A stretch of DNA of 64,000 nucleotides. Origin: Bacteroidaceae bacterium. GTDB taxonomy: Bacteria; Bacteroidota; Bacteroidia; Bacteroidales; Bacteroidaceae. The position numbers and the translations under genes are program-made. Positions 1 to 8,777 of this stretch are shown piece by piece (within the stretch, counting starts at the first letter, position 1; each line of letters starts with the position of its first letter). The notes below the pieces were generated by a model. The model was not told the DNA's origin and did no database searches. It was given only the letters and a program-made list of their open reading frames with translations. Location: the NCBI GenBank assembly GCA_017534535.1, contig JAFXVZ010000037.1:163599-227598 (forward strand), read 5' to 3'.

Positions 1-990
1 ATGAAAGAGTATCACCTCGATGGCTTCCGTTTTGACTTGATGGGTATTCATGACATCGCCACGATGAATGAAATTCGTCAGGAAGCGCAGAAGCTCGACC
101 CTCAGGTGTTAATCTACGGTGAGGGATGGGCAGCTTCCACGCCACAATATGCTGCCGATTCTTTGGCGATGAAGGCTAATATAGCGAAGATGCCAGGTAT
201 CGCTGCCTTTAGCGATGAAATGCGTGACGGTTTGCGTGGCCCTTGGGATGATGATAAGAAAGGTGCATTCTTAGCAGGATTTCCGGGCCATGAGGAAAGT
301 GTGAAATTTGGTATTGTTGGAGCTATCCAGCATCCACAAGTTCAGATGGACAAAGTGAATTACAGCAATAAAGCTTGGGCATTGGAACCTACGCAGATGA
401 TGAGCTATGTGAGTTGCCATGATGATATGTGCTTGGTGGATAGGCTGCGTACCACTGTTCCAGACCTAAAAAATGGTGAATTGGAGAAGCTGGATATGTT
501 GGCACAGACAGCTGTGTTGACTTCGCAGGGCATACCGTTCATTTTTGCTGGTGAAGAGGTGATGCGTGACAAGAAATTTGTGCACAACAGCTACCAGAGC
601 CCTGACAGTATCAACGCCATCAATTGGCATAATAAGGCAAAATACCAGTCGGTATTCAATTATTACAAGAGTTTGATATCTATGCGTAGGCATCATCCAG
701 CCTTCCGCTTGGGCTCTGCTGATTTGGTGCGCAAGCATCTGGAGTTTTTGCCTGTAGAGGGCAATGGGCTAGTGGCTTTCCGCTTGAAAGATCATGCTGG
801 TGGCGATGTTTGGAACAATATCATTGTCCTTTTGAATGCCCGCAGGGAATATGCCAAGGTCAATGTGCCAGAGGGTAAGTACATTGCTGTGGTGAAGGAC
901 GGTTGGGTGTATGAAGGTGGTGTTGGCATTATGTACGGACCAACATTATCTGTCGCTCCTGAGTCTGCGTTAATTGTATATCAGGAATAA
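1..990 (+). CDS. pulA: Type I pullulanase (GH13), C-terminal part, cut by window edge
   Basis: This is a GH13 alpha-1,6-glucosidase that debranches pullulan, glycogen or starch fragments. The visible 329 residues begin inside the catalytic barrel. GFRFDLMG carries the Asp nucleophile, YGEGWA the Glu acid/base, and SCHDD the third acidic residue. A beta-sandwich-like tail follows. Type I pullulanases are usually 600 residues or more, so the real start lies upstream and the ATG at position 1 is only an internal Met. The TAA stop sits in a short ATTATTC-type heptamer stretch that runs into the next gene. Confidence 0.88.
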   Translation: MKEYHLDGFRFDLMGIHDIATMNEIRQEAQKLDPQVLIYGEGWAASTPQYAADSLAMKANIAKMPGIAAFSDEMRDGLRGPWDDDKKGAFLAGFPGHEESVKFGIVGAIQHPQVQMDKVNYSNKAWALEPTQMMSYVSCHDDMCLVDRLRTTVPDLKNGELEKLDMLAQTAVLTSQGIPFIFAGEEVMRDKKFVHNSYQSPDSINAINWHNKAKYQSVFNYYKSLISMRRHHPAFRLGSADLVRKHLEFLPVEGNGLVAFRLKDHAGGDVWNNIIVLLNARREYAKVNVPEGKYIAVVKDGWVYEGGVGIMYGPTLSVAPESALIVYQE

Positions 991-1026
991 TGAATAATTA
1001 ACAATGAATAATCGTCAAAGGTCAAT
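988..1026. repeat. Heptamer repeat junction between pulA and the ABC gene
   Basis: Degenerate 7-bp units of the AATAATG type pass into GTCAAAG/GTCAATC units. The stretch holds the stop codon of the pullulanase gene and encodes the first residues (MNNRQRS) of the next protein. It is the same repeat class as the longer arrays elsewhere in the window. Confidence 0.5.
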
Positions 1027-2506
1027 CAATTTAGTTGACGCTTGGCCTCGTTTACCAGATGCCCGTATGGCTGAACCTGTCACTTTGGAGATATTCAAAG
1101 GTGAACAGGTGGCGATAGTAGGAGAGAATGGTGCCGGCAAAAGCAGACTGGTGGATATGCTCATCAGCAAATATCCATTGCATGCAGGTTCTATCGTATA
1201 CGACTTCACTCCATCTCCTTGGAAAGAGGTGTATATGAACATCAAGCATATCAGCTTCCGTGATACCTTCGGCAGTATTGACACCAATTATTATTACCAG
1301 CAGCGATGGAATTCTACAGATTTGGATGAGGTGCCGTTGGTGAAGGATTTGATAGGTGAGTACGATGAGAATGCTTATCAAAAACAGCTTTTCGACACCT
1401 TCCATATTGATGAGATGCTCAATAAGCCCATCATCCTGCTTAGTAGTGGAGAAATGCGTAAGTTCCAGTTGGCTAAGATGTTGCTTACTCATCCTCGCAT
1501 TATCATTCTCGACAATCCTTATATCGGATTGGATGCTGCTACTCGTGACCTTTTAACTAATCTTTTCACGGAGTTGGCTAAGCAAGGCATCCAATTGATA
1601 CTGGTGATGAGCATGATGGACAGCGTCCCCGATTTCATTACCCATGTGGTAAGGGTGAAGGATTTGAAGGTGGCAGGTAAGATGACACTTGCCGAATATC
1701 GTAATTGGTTTTCTACGATTGACCATTCACCATTCACCATAAATAGTATCCCGTTTCTTAACAACACGTCTCGCCAGTCAACGTTCAACGGTCAATCGTC
1801 AATCGTCAATCGTCAATGGTCAACGTTCAACGTTCAATATAACGAAGTCGTCAGACTACAAAAGGTTAGCATCCGCTATGGCACTCGTACCATCTTGAAG
1901 GACTTGGATTGGGTAGTAAGAAAAGGAGAGAAATGGGCACTGAGCGGTGAGAATGGTTGTGGTAAGTCCACCCTGTTGAGCATCATCTGTGCTGACAATC
2001 CTCAGAGCTATGCTTGCGATGTGAGTCTGTTTGGCAGAAAACGAGGTACAGGTGAGAGCATCTGGGACATCAAGAAACACATTGGTTATGTGAGTCCTGA
2101 AATGCATCGTTCTTACCAGAAGAACCTGCCTGCCATAGATATCGTGGCAAGTGGCTTGCATGATAGCATTGGTTTGTATGTTAAGCCGAAGCCTGAGCAA
2201 CGGACTGTCTGTCTGCAATGGATGGAAGTGTTTGGCATTGCACACTTGGCAGACCGTCCTTTCTTGCAGATGAGTGATGGTGAGCAGCGTTTGGTACTCT
2301 TGGCAAGGGCTTTCGTGAAAGATCCGGAGTTGTTGATTCTCGATGAACCCCTGCACGGATTGGACACCTTCAATCGTCGTAAGGTAAAAGCCATCATTAA
2401 TGCTTTCTGTTGTCAAGAGGGCAAAACTTTGATGATGGTAACACATTTTGAAAACGAACTGCCACCCTGCATTGATCATCGTTTGCAACTGAAGAAGATA
2501 ATATGA
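1004..2506 (+). CDS. Tandem-domain ABC ATPase (ModF/PhrA-like)
   Basis: Two ABC ATPase domains sit in one 500-residue chain with no membrane segments. Domain 1 has Walker A GENGAGKS (40-47), signature LSSGE (about 146) and Walker B ILDNP (about 168), where the usual catalytic Glu is Asn. Domain 2 has GENGCGKS (about 316), SDGEQ (about 424) and a normal ILDEP (about 444). One site may therefore be hydrolytically weak. The inter-domain linker (residues about 238-280) is made of heptamer-repeat-encoded sequence such as SSIVNRQ. Fused twin ATPases of this type are known as ModF/PhrA-like; the substrate or role is not evident. It overlaps the next gene by 4 bp. Confidence 0.8.
   Translation: MNNRQRSINLVDAWPRLPDARMAEPVTLEIFKGEQVAIVGENGAGKSRLVDMLISKYPLHAGSIVYDFTPSPWKEVYMNIKHISFRDTFGSIDTNYYYQQRWNSTDLDEVPLVKDLIGEYDENAYQKQLFDTFHIDEMLNKPIILLSSGEMRKFQLAKMLLTHPRIIILDNPYIGLDAATRDLLTNLFTELAKQGIQLILVMSMMDSVPDFITHVVRVKDLKVAGKMTLAEYRNWFSTIDHSPFTINSIPFLNNTSRQSTFNGQSSIVNRQWSTFNVQYNEVVRLQKVSIRYGTRTILKDLDWVVRKGEKWALSGENGCGKSTLLSIICADNPQSYACDVSLFGRKRGTGESIWDIKKHIGYVSPEMHRSYQKNLPAIDIVASGLHDSIGLYVKPKPEQRTVCLQWMEVFGIAHLADRPFLQMSDGEQRLVLLARAFVKDPELLILDEPLHGLDTFNRRKVKAIINAFCCQEGKTLMMVTHFENELPPCIDHRLQLKKII
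1717..1842 (+). repeat. GTCAATN heptamer array inside the ABC gene linker
   Basis: Tandem 7-bp units (GTCAATC, GTCAATG, GTCAACG, TTCAACG) with a degenerate TTCACCA stretch upstream. The array is translated in frame as part of the linker between the two ATPase domains. The open strand is the coding strand. Confidence 0.8.
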
Positions 2507-4353
2507 AAAGAGTTTGGGCATTCATAGGGATATTTGTGGCATGGTTGCTTATCTTCGCCATTCAGAAACCATTGTTTATGGCGTGGTATCATGGGCTATA
2601 TGCTGATACCTCGTGGACCGATTGGTTGGCTGTGATGTGGCACGGACTGAAGCTTGATGCTTCTATGGCAGGCTATCTCACCATCATCCCTGGCTTATTG
2701 CTCATTGCTGGTATTTGGACTCGTCGCTCATGGGTGCGTATTGCCATGAAGACCTATTTTATCATAGCAAGCGCATTGGTTGCCATTATTTTCATAGCAG
2801 ACATGGCGCTCTATGAGTTCTGGGGTTTCCGCCTTGATGCCACCCCTCTGTTCTACTTCTTTTCATCACCCAAAGATGCCCTTGCCAGCGTCAGTTGGTT
2901 GTATATCATCATGGGCATTTTAGCCATTTTCCTTACTTTCTTCATAATCTATGGAGTGTTCAATTCTTTAAGACTTTGGAAGAAAGATGAGAAAAACGTC
3001 CAGCGATTAATTGTCAATTGTCAATTGTCAATTGCCAATCTCATTCTCCTCGTCATCCTCTTCATCCCCATCCGAGGAGGTTTTACCGTTTCTACGATGA
3101 ACACTGGTAAAGTGTTCTATAGTACTGATATGCGACTAAACCATGCTGCTTTGAATCCTGCCTTTAACCTCATGGAATCACTCTCCAAGCAGAAAGACTT
3201 TGCCCACCAATATCGCTTTATGGATGATGTTGAAGCCACTGCCATTTTTGAGACGATGATAGATAAGAGTGGTAAAGGTAATCGTCAATCGTCAATCGTC
3301 AATCGTCAATCGCCAAATGTCTTGTTCATCATTTTGGAAAGCTTTTCCTCCAAGCTGATGGCTACTTTAGGAGGTGAGCCCAATGTGGCAGTCAACTTGG
3401 ATGTTTTAGCCAAGGAAGGCATCCTGTTTTCCCGTTTCTATGCTAATAGCTTCCGAACAGATCGTGGACTGGTATCTATACTTAGTGGCTATCCTGCTCA
3501 GCCCACCACCAGTCTGATGAAATATCCACGAAAGACGCAAAACCTGCCCGGCATTGCCCGTAGCTTGAAACAAGCTGGATATGAAGCTACCTATTATTAT
3601 GGTGGAGACGCTGACTTCACCAATATGCGGTCGTACCTGATGGCGCAAGGCTTCGACAAGGTTATTAGCGATGTTGATTTCCCCGTAAGTGAACGACTGA
3701 GCAAATGGGGAGCCCATGACGAGGTGGTATTCAATCGCCTGCTTGATGACTTAACGGTCAATGGTCAATCGTCAATGGTCAATCGTCCCTGGTTCAAAGT
3801 CCTCCAAACCTCCAGTAGCCATGAACCTTTTGAAGTCCCTTACCATCGTTTGGACAATGCACGATTAAATGCCTTTGCCTATACAGATGATTGCTTAGGT
3901 CGTTTCATTCATGCTTTTAAGCAATTGCCACAATGGGAAAACACATTGGTAGTGCTGGTGCCAGATCATTTGGGTGCTTACCCTGAGCATATCAGCAACC
4001 TCACTCCAGACCGCTATCAGATACCACTAATTATGATAGGCGGAGCCGTGAAAGAACCGAAGGTAATCGACACCATAGGTTCACAACACGACATCGCTGC
4101 CACCTTACTCTCTATGCTGGGTTTGCCCCATGACGAATTTACCTTCAGCAAAGACATGCTGAACCCTGCCAATCCTCATTTTGCTTTCTTCACAGTACCT
4201 GATGCCTTTGGTATGGTTACCGATGATAATATACTGATATTTGATAATCAAGCAGGTAAGACAGTATATGATGAAGGGGCGCATCCTGGTGCGAACCTCC
4301 GCAAAGGACAGGCTTACCTGCAGAAACTATATGATGACATAGCTAAGCGGTGA
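2503..4353 (+). CDS. LTA synthase family membrane sulfatase (phosphoglycerol transferase-like)
   Basis: A 616-residue membrane enzyme of the LtaS/alkaline-phosphatase superfamily. About five N-terminal membrane helices (to about residue 190) are followed by an extracytoplasmic sulfatase domain. Expected metal/catalytic positions are visible: Glu in ILESFSS (about 279), the Thr-nucleophile region FRTDRG (about 320) and VPDHLG (about 488). In Bacteroidetes such enzymes probably move phosphoglycerol or phosphoethanolamine groups onto envelope glycans or lipids; the substrate here is unknown. Three in-frame heptamer insertions lie in a cytoplasmic loop, the membrane-catalytic linker and a loop of the catalytic domain. 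PAP2 phosphatases follow directly, which suggests an envelope-lipid cluster. Confidence 0.82.
   Translation: MKRVWAFIGIFVAWLLIFAIQKPLFMAWYHGLYADTSWTDWLAVMWHGLKLDASMAGYLTIIPGLLLIAGIWTRRSWVRIAMKTYFIIASALVAIIFIADMALYEFWGFRLDATPLFYFFSSPKDALASVSWLYIIMGILAIFLTFFIIYGVFNSLRLWKKDEKNVQRLIVNCQLSIANLILLVILFIPIRGGFTVSTMNTGKVFYSTDMRLNHAALNPAFNLMESLSKQKDFAHQYRFMDDVEATAIFETMIDKSGKGNRQSSIVNRQSPNVLFIILESFSSKLMATLGGEPNVAVNLDVLAKEGILFSRFYANSFRTDRGLVSILSGYPAQPTTSLMKYPRKTQNLPGIARSLKQAGYEATYYYGGDADFTNMRSYLMAQGFDKVISDVDFPVSERLSKWGAHDEVVFNRLLDDLTVNGQSSMVNRPWFKVLQTSSSHEPFEVPYHRLDNARLNAFAYTDDCLGRFIHAFKQLPQWENTLVVLVPDHLGAYPEHISNLTPDRYQIPLIMIGGAVKEPKVIDTIGSQHDIAATLLSMLGLPHDEFTFSKDMLNPANPHFAFFTVPDAFGMVTDDNILIFDNQAGKTVYDEGAHPGANLRKGQAYLQKLYDDIAKR
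3006..3042 (+). repeat. In-frame heptamer array 1 in the sulfatase gene
   Basis: Units of GTCAATT encode IVNCQLSIAN in the loop between membrane helices 4 and 5 of the LTA-synthase-like protein. Confidence 0.75.
3281..3312 (+). repeat. In-frame heptamer array 2 in the sulfatase gene
   Basis: Four to five GTCAATC units encode [11 protein letters not shown] exactly between the membrane part and the start of the sulfatase fold (NVLFIILESFSS). Confidence 0.78.
3755..3788 (+). repeat. In-frame heptamer array 3 in the sulfatase gene
   Basis: Alternating GTCAATG and GTCAATC units encode VNGQSSMVNR in a loop of the catalytic domain ahead of the SSHEPF segment. Confidence 0.72.
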
Positions 4354-4356
4354 ACT

Positions 4357-5073
4357 ATGATAAATATGATTAACGAAATAATGCTCGGTCTTGATTGGTC
4401 AATTGTCAATTGTCAATTGTCAATTGTCAATGACGTGGATACCGACTTACTCTTGTGGTTTAATGGAGCTCACAATGCTTTTTTCGATGCATTCATGACG
4501 CTCTTTACCAATAAGTGGATGTGGGTACCCATGTATTTGGCATTGATCTACGTCTTCTTCAAGAATATGGCACCTAAGAACGCCGTGGCATGTGTCGTAG
4601 CCATCATTGTGATGGTTGCGCTTTCTGATCAGCTGAGCTCTGCAGTGATCCGTCAGGCAGTGGGCAGACTCCGTCCATCCAACCTCGATAATCCTATCAG
4701 CGATTTGGTACATATTGTGGACGGTTACCGTGGGGGAAAATATGGTTTTCCCAGCAGTCATGCAGCCAACTCCTTTGGTTTGGCATTCTTCCTGTGTTAT
4801 CTGTTCAGACGGAATGCCTTGCCTGCGTTCATCATGGTGTGGGCAATCATGAACTGCTACACACGCATCTACCTCGGCGTTCATTATCCAGGTGACATCC
4901 TTTGTGGTGCCTTGGTAGGTTTGTTTTCTGCCACCCTTTTGTGGTTCATGTACAAATGGCTCACCAAACAGGAACCCATAAAGGATGTGAAATGTACTTG
5001 GGTGCCTATAGTGGTATGCCTACTTGTGGTGGTAGGTATAGCCATCTATTCATCTTATTTGATTAGTAATTAA
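4357..5073 (+). CDS. PAP2 superfamily membrane phosphatase (UndPP phosphatase/lipid phosphatase type)
   Basis: A 238-residue polytopic PAP2 enzyme, probably dephosphorylating undecaprenyl diphosphate or phosphatidyl-type lipids at the outer face of the inner membrane. The three signature blocks are present: GRLRPSN, FPSSHAANS and TRIYLGVHYPGD. About five or six membrane helices follow the first soluble stretch. The N-terminus carries a heptamer-encoded insertion (WSIVNCQLSIVN) directly before the conserved DTDLLLWFNG start of the family. It begins 3 nt after the sulfatase gene. An internal ATG at 4366 is another possible start. Confidence 0.85.
   Translation: MINMINEIMLGLDWSIVNCQLSIVNDVDTDLLLWFNGAHNAFFDAFMTLFTNKWMWVPMYLALIYVFFKNMAPKNAVACVVAIIVMVALSDQLSSAVIRQAVGRLRPSNLDNPISDLVHIVDGYRGGKYGFPSSHAANSFGLAFFLCYLFRRNALPAFIMVWAIMNCYTRIYLGVHYPGDILCGALVGLFSATLLWFMYKWLTKQEPIKDVKCTWVPIVVCLLVVVGIAIYSSYLISN
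4397..4431 (+). repeat. In-frame heptamer array at the PAP2 N-terminus
   Basis: Five GTCAATT units lie near codon 14 of the PAP2 gene and add about 12 residues ahead of the conserved family start. Confidence 0.78.
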
Positions 5074-5087
5074 AAAACAAATATGTT

Positions 5088-5900
5088 ATGAAAAAGTTAA
5101 CTTTACTCGCAGCATTGTTCTTCGCTGCAACGAATGTAATGGCACAAGATGCTCAGTCAAAGGCTCGTGCCGGTGTATATGACCGTTCTACAGCACCTCA
5201 GTATTTCTTCCTGGAAGAAACCGATGTGCCAAGCAGTGTCTATCTGTTGCCTCCTCCTCCAGAACCAGGCAGTGCCAAGTTCGCTGTTGATGAGGCCCGC
5301 TTCAACTGGGGTCGCTACCAGCGTCTGCTTCCACGTGGCAAGCAGGCAATAGCTGATGCCGATGTAACTCCCAAGGGTGTGGCAGTAGCTTTCAGCGAAG
5401 CCTTCGGCATTGAGATCAATGAGCAGAATACTCCTGAGATTTACAAGCTCATGACCAATATGAACGGTGATGCAGGCGTGCTGAGTGGTGGTCAAGCAAA
5501 GGTTTATTACCAGCGTATGCGTCCTTTCGTGTACTTCGGCATCGGTACCAGTGTGCCTGAAGATGAGGCTGCTTTGGTCAACAATGGTTCTTATCCATCA
5601 GGCCATACTGCCATTGGCTGGGCAACGGCCTTAGTATTGGCAGAAATCAATGTAGATCGTCAAAACGAGATTCTGAAGCGTGGCTATGAGATGGGCGAGA
5701 GTCGTGTCATTGCAGGCTATCACTATCAGAGCGATGTGGACAACGGACGTATCGTGGCTGCTGGTGTGGTGGCTCGTCTCCATGCCAACGAAGCTTTCCA
5801 GCAGCAATTGGAAAAAGCTAAGAAAGAGTTTGCCAAACTAAAGAAAGAAGGTAAGATCGCTCCTTCTACCTTTTCTTTCAATCCAGCTGAGATGAAGTGA
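5088..5900 (+). CDS. Secreted class A-type acid phosphatase (PAP2/PhoN-like)
   Basis: A 270-residue periplasmic phosphomonoesterase. A Sec signal peptide ends near ATNVMAQDA (about residue 20). Bacterial class A acid phosphatase motifs follow: KVYYQRMRP, YPSGHTAIGW and GESRVIAGYHYQSDVD (the SR...H...D block with the catalytic His). There are no membrane helices after the signal. It starts 14 nt after the membrane PAP2 gene and is probably co-transcribed. Its substrate cannot be told; nucleotide or sugar phosphates are typical for the family. Confidence 0.87.
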   Translation: MKKLTLLAALFFAATNVMAQDAQSKARAGVYDRSTAPQYFFLEETDVPSSVYLLPPPPEPGSAKFAVDEARFNWGRYQRLLPRGKQAIADADVTPKGVAVAFSEAFGIEINEQNTPEIYKLMTNMNGDAGVLSGGQAKVYYQRMRPFVYFGIGTSVPEDEAALVNNGSYPSGHTAIGWATALVLAEINVDRQNEILKRGYEMGESRVIAGYHYQSDVDNGRIVAAGVVARLHANEAFQQQLEKAKKEFAKLKKEGKIAPSTFSFNPAEMK

Positions 5901-5909
5901 TTATGAATA

Positions 5910-5974
5910 CTTACCTCTATACCCCCGCCCCTAAGATAGGGGTTGTTCTCCCACGATAACGGGGGAAAGGTAAG
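5910..5974. repeat. G/C-run inverted repeat between phosphatase and nnr
   Basis: CTTACCT...CCCCCG at the left pairs with CGGGGGAAAGGTAAG at the right, with a smaller CCCCTA/TAGGGG hairpin inside. It is C-rich then G-rich, unlike the neighbouring coding DNA. It may be a transcription-stop structure or a remnant of a small palindromic element. No second copy was seen in the window. Confidence 0.45.
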
Positions 5975-6022
5975 AGGGGGGCTGCGAAACGACGGAGGAA
6001 TATGAAATAAAGTGTTGTTGAA

Positions 6023-7537
6023 ATGAAAATTTTCCCTACATCATCCATCAGACAGCTGGATGCCTATACCATCGAGCATGAGCCCATCGATTCATGGGCG
6101 CTGATGGAGCGTGCAGCACAAGCTGTTGCGCAAGAAATCATGAGTCAGTGGCCCGATAAGAACGACACGCGGTTTGTCGTCTTTGCCGGACCTGGTAACA
6201 ACGGTGGCGATGCCTTGGCAGTGGCTCGTCTGCTGTCGGCGCAAGGTTACAAGCCTGTGGTTTATCTGTTCAATACCACAGGCAAGTTGTCACCAGACTG
6301 TGAAGCAAACCGTGACCTGCTGGTAGAAATTGAAGGAGTGGAATTCCACGAGGTGACCAATCAGTTCATCCCTCCTCAGCTCACGGAGGATGATGTTATC
6401 ATCGACGGACTCTTTGGCAGTGGTTTAAACAAGCCTCTTTCGGGTGGCTTTGCCTCATTGGTGAAGTTCATCAATGCCTCTGAGGCTACAGTGGTGAGTA
6501 TTGATATCCCCAGTGGCTTGATGGGAGAGGATAATACAGCCAATGTGATGGACCATGTGGTGAAGGCCGACTATACATTGACCCTACAGTTCCCCAAGTT
6601 GGCATTCCTCTTTGCTGAGAACGAACCTTATGTGGGTGCTTGGAAGGTGCTTGACATCGGTTTGAGCCAGGAAGGTATCCGTCAGACTTATACACCTTAT
6701 GAGATGGGTGATGCAGGCAAGATGAGGTATCAGTTGAAGATTCGCAACCGCTTCTCTCATAAAGGTGACTTTGGCAGGGCTTTGCTCATAGCAGGTCAGC
6801 AGGGTATGGCGGGGGCATCAGTATTGGCAGCCCGTGCATGCTTGCGTTCAGGCGTGGGCTTGCTCACAGTGCATGTACCTCTCTGCAACAATACCATCGT
6901 GCAGTCTTCTGTACCTGAGGCAATGACTTCACTTGATAGGAATGAGTTTTGCTTTACTGAAAAACCCGACTTGCAGCCTTATCAAGCAGTAGGTATAGGT
7001 CCCGGCTTGGGACAGTCTGAGCTGACCCAACGGGCATTGTTCGACATGCTGACACATAGTTCCGCACCAATGGTGGTGGATGCCGATGCCTTGAACCTGA
7101 TAGGGGAGAGTCACAGTTACCTGCGTAGGTTGCCAAAAGGAAGCATTATCACACCTCATCCAGGTGAGATGGATCGTCTGGTGGGTAAGTGCCGCAACTC
7201 GTTCGAGCGTTTGTCGAAGGCGATGAACCTAGCGCAGACTTGTGGCATGCATATCGTACTGAAGGGAGCCTATACGGCAGTCATCTCACCCTCAGGCAGT
7301 TGTTGGTTCAATGTTACAGGTAACCCGGGTATGGCAACAGGTGGTTGTGGTGATGTCCTCACAGGTGTTATTCTTGCTCTGTTGGCTCAAGGCTATGATG
7401 CTGATACCGCAGCTAAGATGGGTGTCTGCATTCATGGCATAGCTGGCGACCTTGCTGCTCGTGACAAAGGTGAAATCGCCCTCGTTGCCAGTGATGTAGT
7501 GAACTACCTGCACAAAGCCTGGAAAGCATTGGAATGA
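6023..7537 (+). CDS. nnr: Bifunctional NAD(P)H-hydrate epimerase / ADP-dependent dehydratase
   Basis: This repair enzyme converts damaged NADHX/NADPHX back to NAD(P)H. The 504 residues comprise an N-terminal YjeF_N epimerase (about 1-215, with FAGPGNNGGDALA) and a C-terminal ribokinase-like YjeF_C dehydratase (about 235-504). The C-terminal half shows PHPGEMDRL and the nucleotide-site motif GNPGMATGGCGDVLTG. Length and domain order match the fused bacterial enzyme. It stands alone, with hairpins before and after. Confidence 0.93.
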   Translation: MKIFPTSSIRQLDAYTIEHEPIDSWALMERAAQAVAQEIMSQWPDKNDTRFVVFAGPGNNGGDALAVARLLSAQGYKPVVYLFNTTGKLSPDCEANRDLLVEIEGVEFHEVTNQFIPPQLTEDDVIIDGLFGSGLNKPLSGGFASLVKFINASEATVVSIDIPSGLMGEDNTANVMDHVVKADYTLTLQFPKLAFLFAENEPYVGAWKVLDIGLSQEGIRQTYTPYEMGDAGKMRYQLKIRNRFSHKGDFGRALLIAGQQGMAGASVLAARACLRSGVGLLTVHVPLCNNTIVQSSVPEAMTSLDRNEFCFTEKPDLQPYQAVGIGPGLGQSELTQRALFDMLTHSSAPMVVDADALNLIGESHSYLRRLPKGSIITPHPGEMDRLVGKCRNSFERLSKAMNLAQTCGMHIVLKGAYTAVISPSGSCWFNVTGNPGMATGGCGDVLTGVILALLAQGYDADTAAKMGVCIHGIAGDLAARDKGEIALVASDVVNYLHKAWKALE

Positions 7538-7561
7538 TCTTTCTTCCCTTCTAATAAATAT

Positions 7562-7597
7562 GAACCCCATAAGTTTTTTTATTAACTTATGGGGTTC
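7562..7597. terminator. Hairpin between convergent nnr and PepSY gene
   Basis: A 14-bp perfect stem (GAACCCCATAAGTT / AACTTATGGGGTTC) encloses a T-rich loop. It lies 25 nt past the nnr stop and about 40 nt before the stop of the opposite gene, so it can serve both. There is no clear U-run after the stem. Confidence 0.65.
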
Positions 7598-7639
7598 GTA
7601 TTATGTTTACCGTTACACTCCTTGAGTGAGAAGGGATGA

Positions 7640-8068
7640 TTAGTCGTCAAATTCAATCATCTTGAAGCGCTTGTTAAATTTCATCTCCATGCCATTGTTC
7701 AGCTTCACTTCATAATTTTTACGAACACGTTCAATCTTAACGATAGTAGCTGAGGGGAAAGTCTGCTGCACCGCTGTCCTGATTTGTTCAGGAATGAGAG
7801 CGGTAGGCACAGGCGACCGATTGCAGTCGAACTCCATCCATTTACCCTTCTTATTAAACTCCGCTTTCTCGCCACTCTGGTACACCACCTTGTATTCTTT
7901 TCCTTCAATGGTGACAACAGCAGGTACCTTGTCGGCAAAATGTTGCTTCAGAATAGTCTGAGCCTGCACAGGCAGCTGGTCGAAAGTAATCACTTTAATT
8001 TTGTCTGCCATCATTGACATACACATGGTCAGCATAAAGACCAACATTAATCCAATTCTCTTTTTCAT
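7640..8068 (-). CDS. Secreted PepSY-like protein
   Basis: A 142-residue exported protein with a Sec signal (MKKRIGLMLVFMLTMCMSMMA) and two similar PepSY-like halves. Each half has the pattern 'P..I......P.A.V......YEVK...G..M.FNK.G....'; compare YKVVYQSGEKAEFNKKGKWMEF with YEVKLNNGMEMKFNKRFKMIEF. The family is common in Bacteroidales and is often annotated PepSY-like or DUF2874. The molecular role is unknown; binding or inhibition of a periplasmic protease or lactamase-like enzyme is only a family-level idea. Confidence 0.75.
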   Translation of the reverse strand: MKKRIGLMLVFMLTMCMSMMADKIKVITFDQLPVQAQTILKQHFADKVPAVVTIEGKEYKVVYQSGEKAEFNKKGKWMEFDCNRSPVPTALIPEQIRTAVQQTFPSATIVKIERVRKNYEVKLNNGMEMKFNKRFKMIEFDD

Positions 8069-8101
8069 AAATAGTAAATGTTTGTTATTTTTATATTATG
8101 G

Positions 8102-8776
8102 CTATCTTGCTGTTATGTGAAAACAACCCTGCTTTCGCTCATACTTGATATAGCAGCGCTTTGCCAGACGAGCATCGCGTAGCACCTCGCTCAGCACCAT
8201 CTTCAGCGTATCTGCTCCCACCTCCTGCATCGGACGGCCATCCTTGTTGGGCACCTGCTCGAAACTCTTCCAGCTGATGTCGAAGGTCGTGCCATAACAA
8301 TGCGTTGAATTTGCTGTAGCGTTGATGTTGCTCTTTGAAAGTTGTTTCTGCTGCTCTTGTGAGCGAGTCACTGAGGTAACGATGATGCGATAGGGGTTCA
8401 GTCCCTTGTTGGCCAATGAATCTAAGAAGTTACTACCGATTTCGTCTATCAGCTTGGCAGCCTGGGGAACCACATAAGGTACCGAGTGCGTCAGCTTATC
8501 CAGCGTATAGTGCTCGTTGCTCTCTATCAAGCTCAGTTGCTTGATATTGGCAGCATCCTCTGCATTCTTGAAAGGCTTCACACCAATGGCCTTGGCAGCA
8601 GCCAGTTGCGTGTCGTTATCATCAGGGAAATCGCGTTGGTAACTGATGACACCCTTGATGTTATGAGGGTCGTTCATCTTCATTGACATATCTTTCTTCT
8701 TGCAGCTACCGAGGGTACAAATGGCAGCTAACACTACGATAATCGGACTAATTTTAGGTAGTTTCATAGATTTCAT
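8102..8776 (-). CDS. DUF5715 lipoprotein, DD-peptidase (M15)-like fold
   Basis: A 224-residue lipoprotein with lipobox LGSC near residue 25. The C-terminal half shows [23 protein letters not shown] (the SxHxxGxAxD zinc-ligand pattern of M15/hedgehog-type peptidases) and a final CFHITAR resembling the third His ligand. It may cut or bind peptidoglycan stem peptides; activity is inferred, not proven. Two starts are possible (8776 or 8767). The promoter region is shared with divergent truA. Confidence 0.7.
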   Translation of the reverse strand: MKSMKLPKISPIIVVLAAICTLGSCKKKDMSMKMNDPHNIKGVISYQRDFPDDNDTQLAAAKAIGVKPFKNAEDAANIKQLSLIESNEHYTLDKLTHSVPYVVPQAAKLIDEIGSNFLDSLANKGLNPYRIIVTSVTRSQEQQKQLSKSNINATANSTHCYGTTFDISWKSFEQVPNKDGRPMQEVGADTLKMVLSEVLRDARLAKRCYIKYERKQGCFHITAR

Positions 8777-8777
8777 T

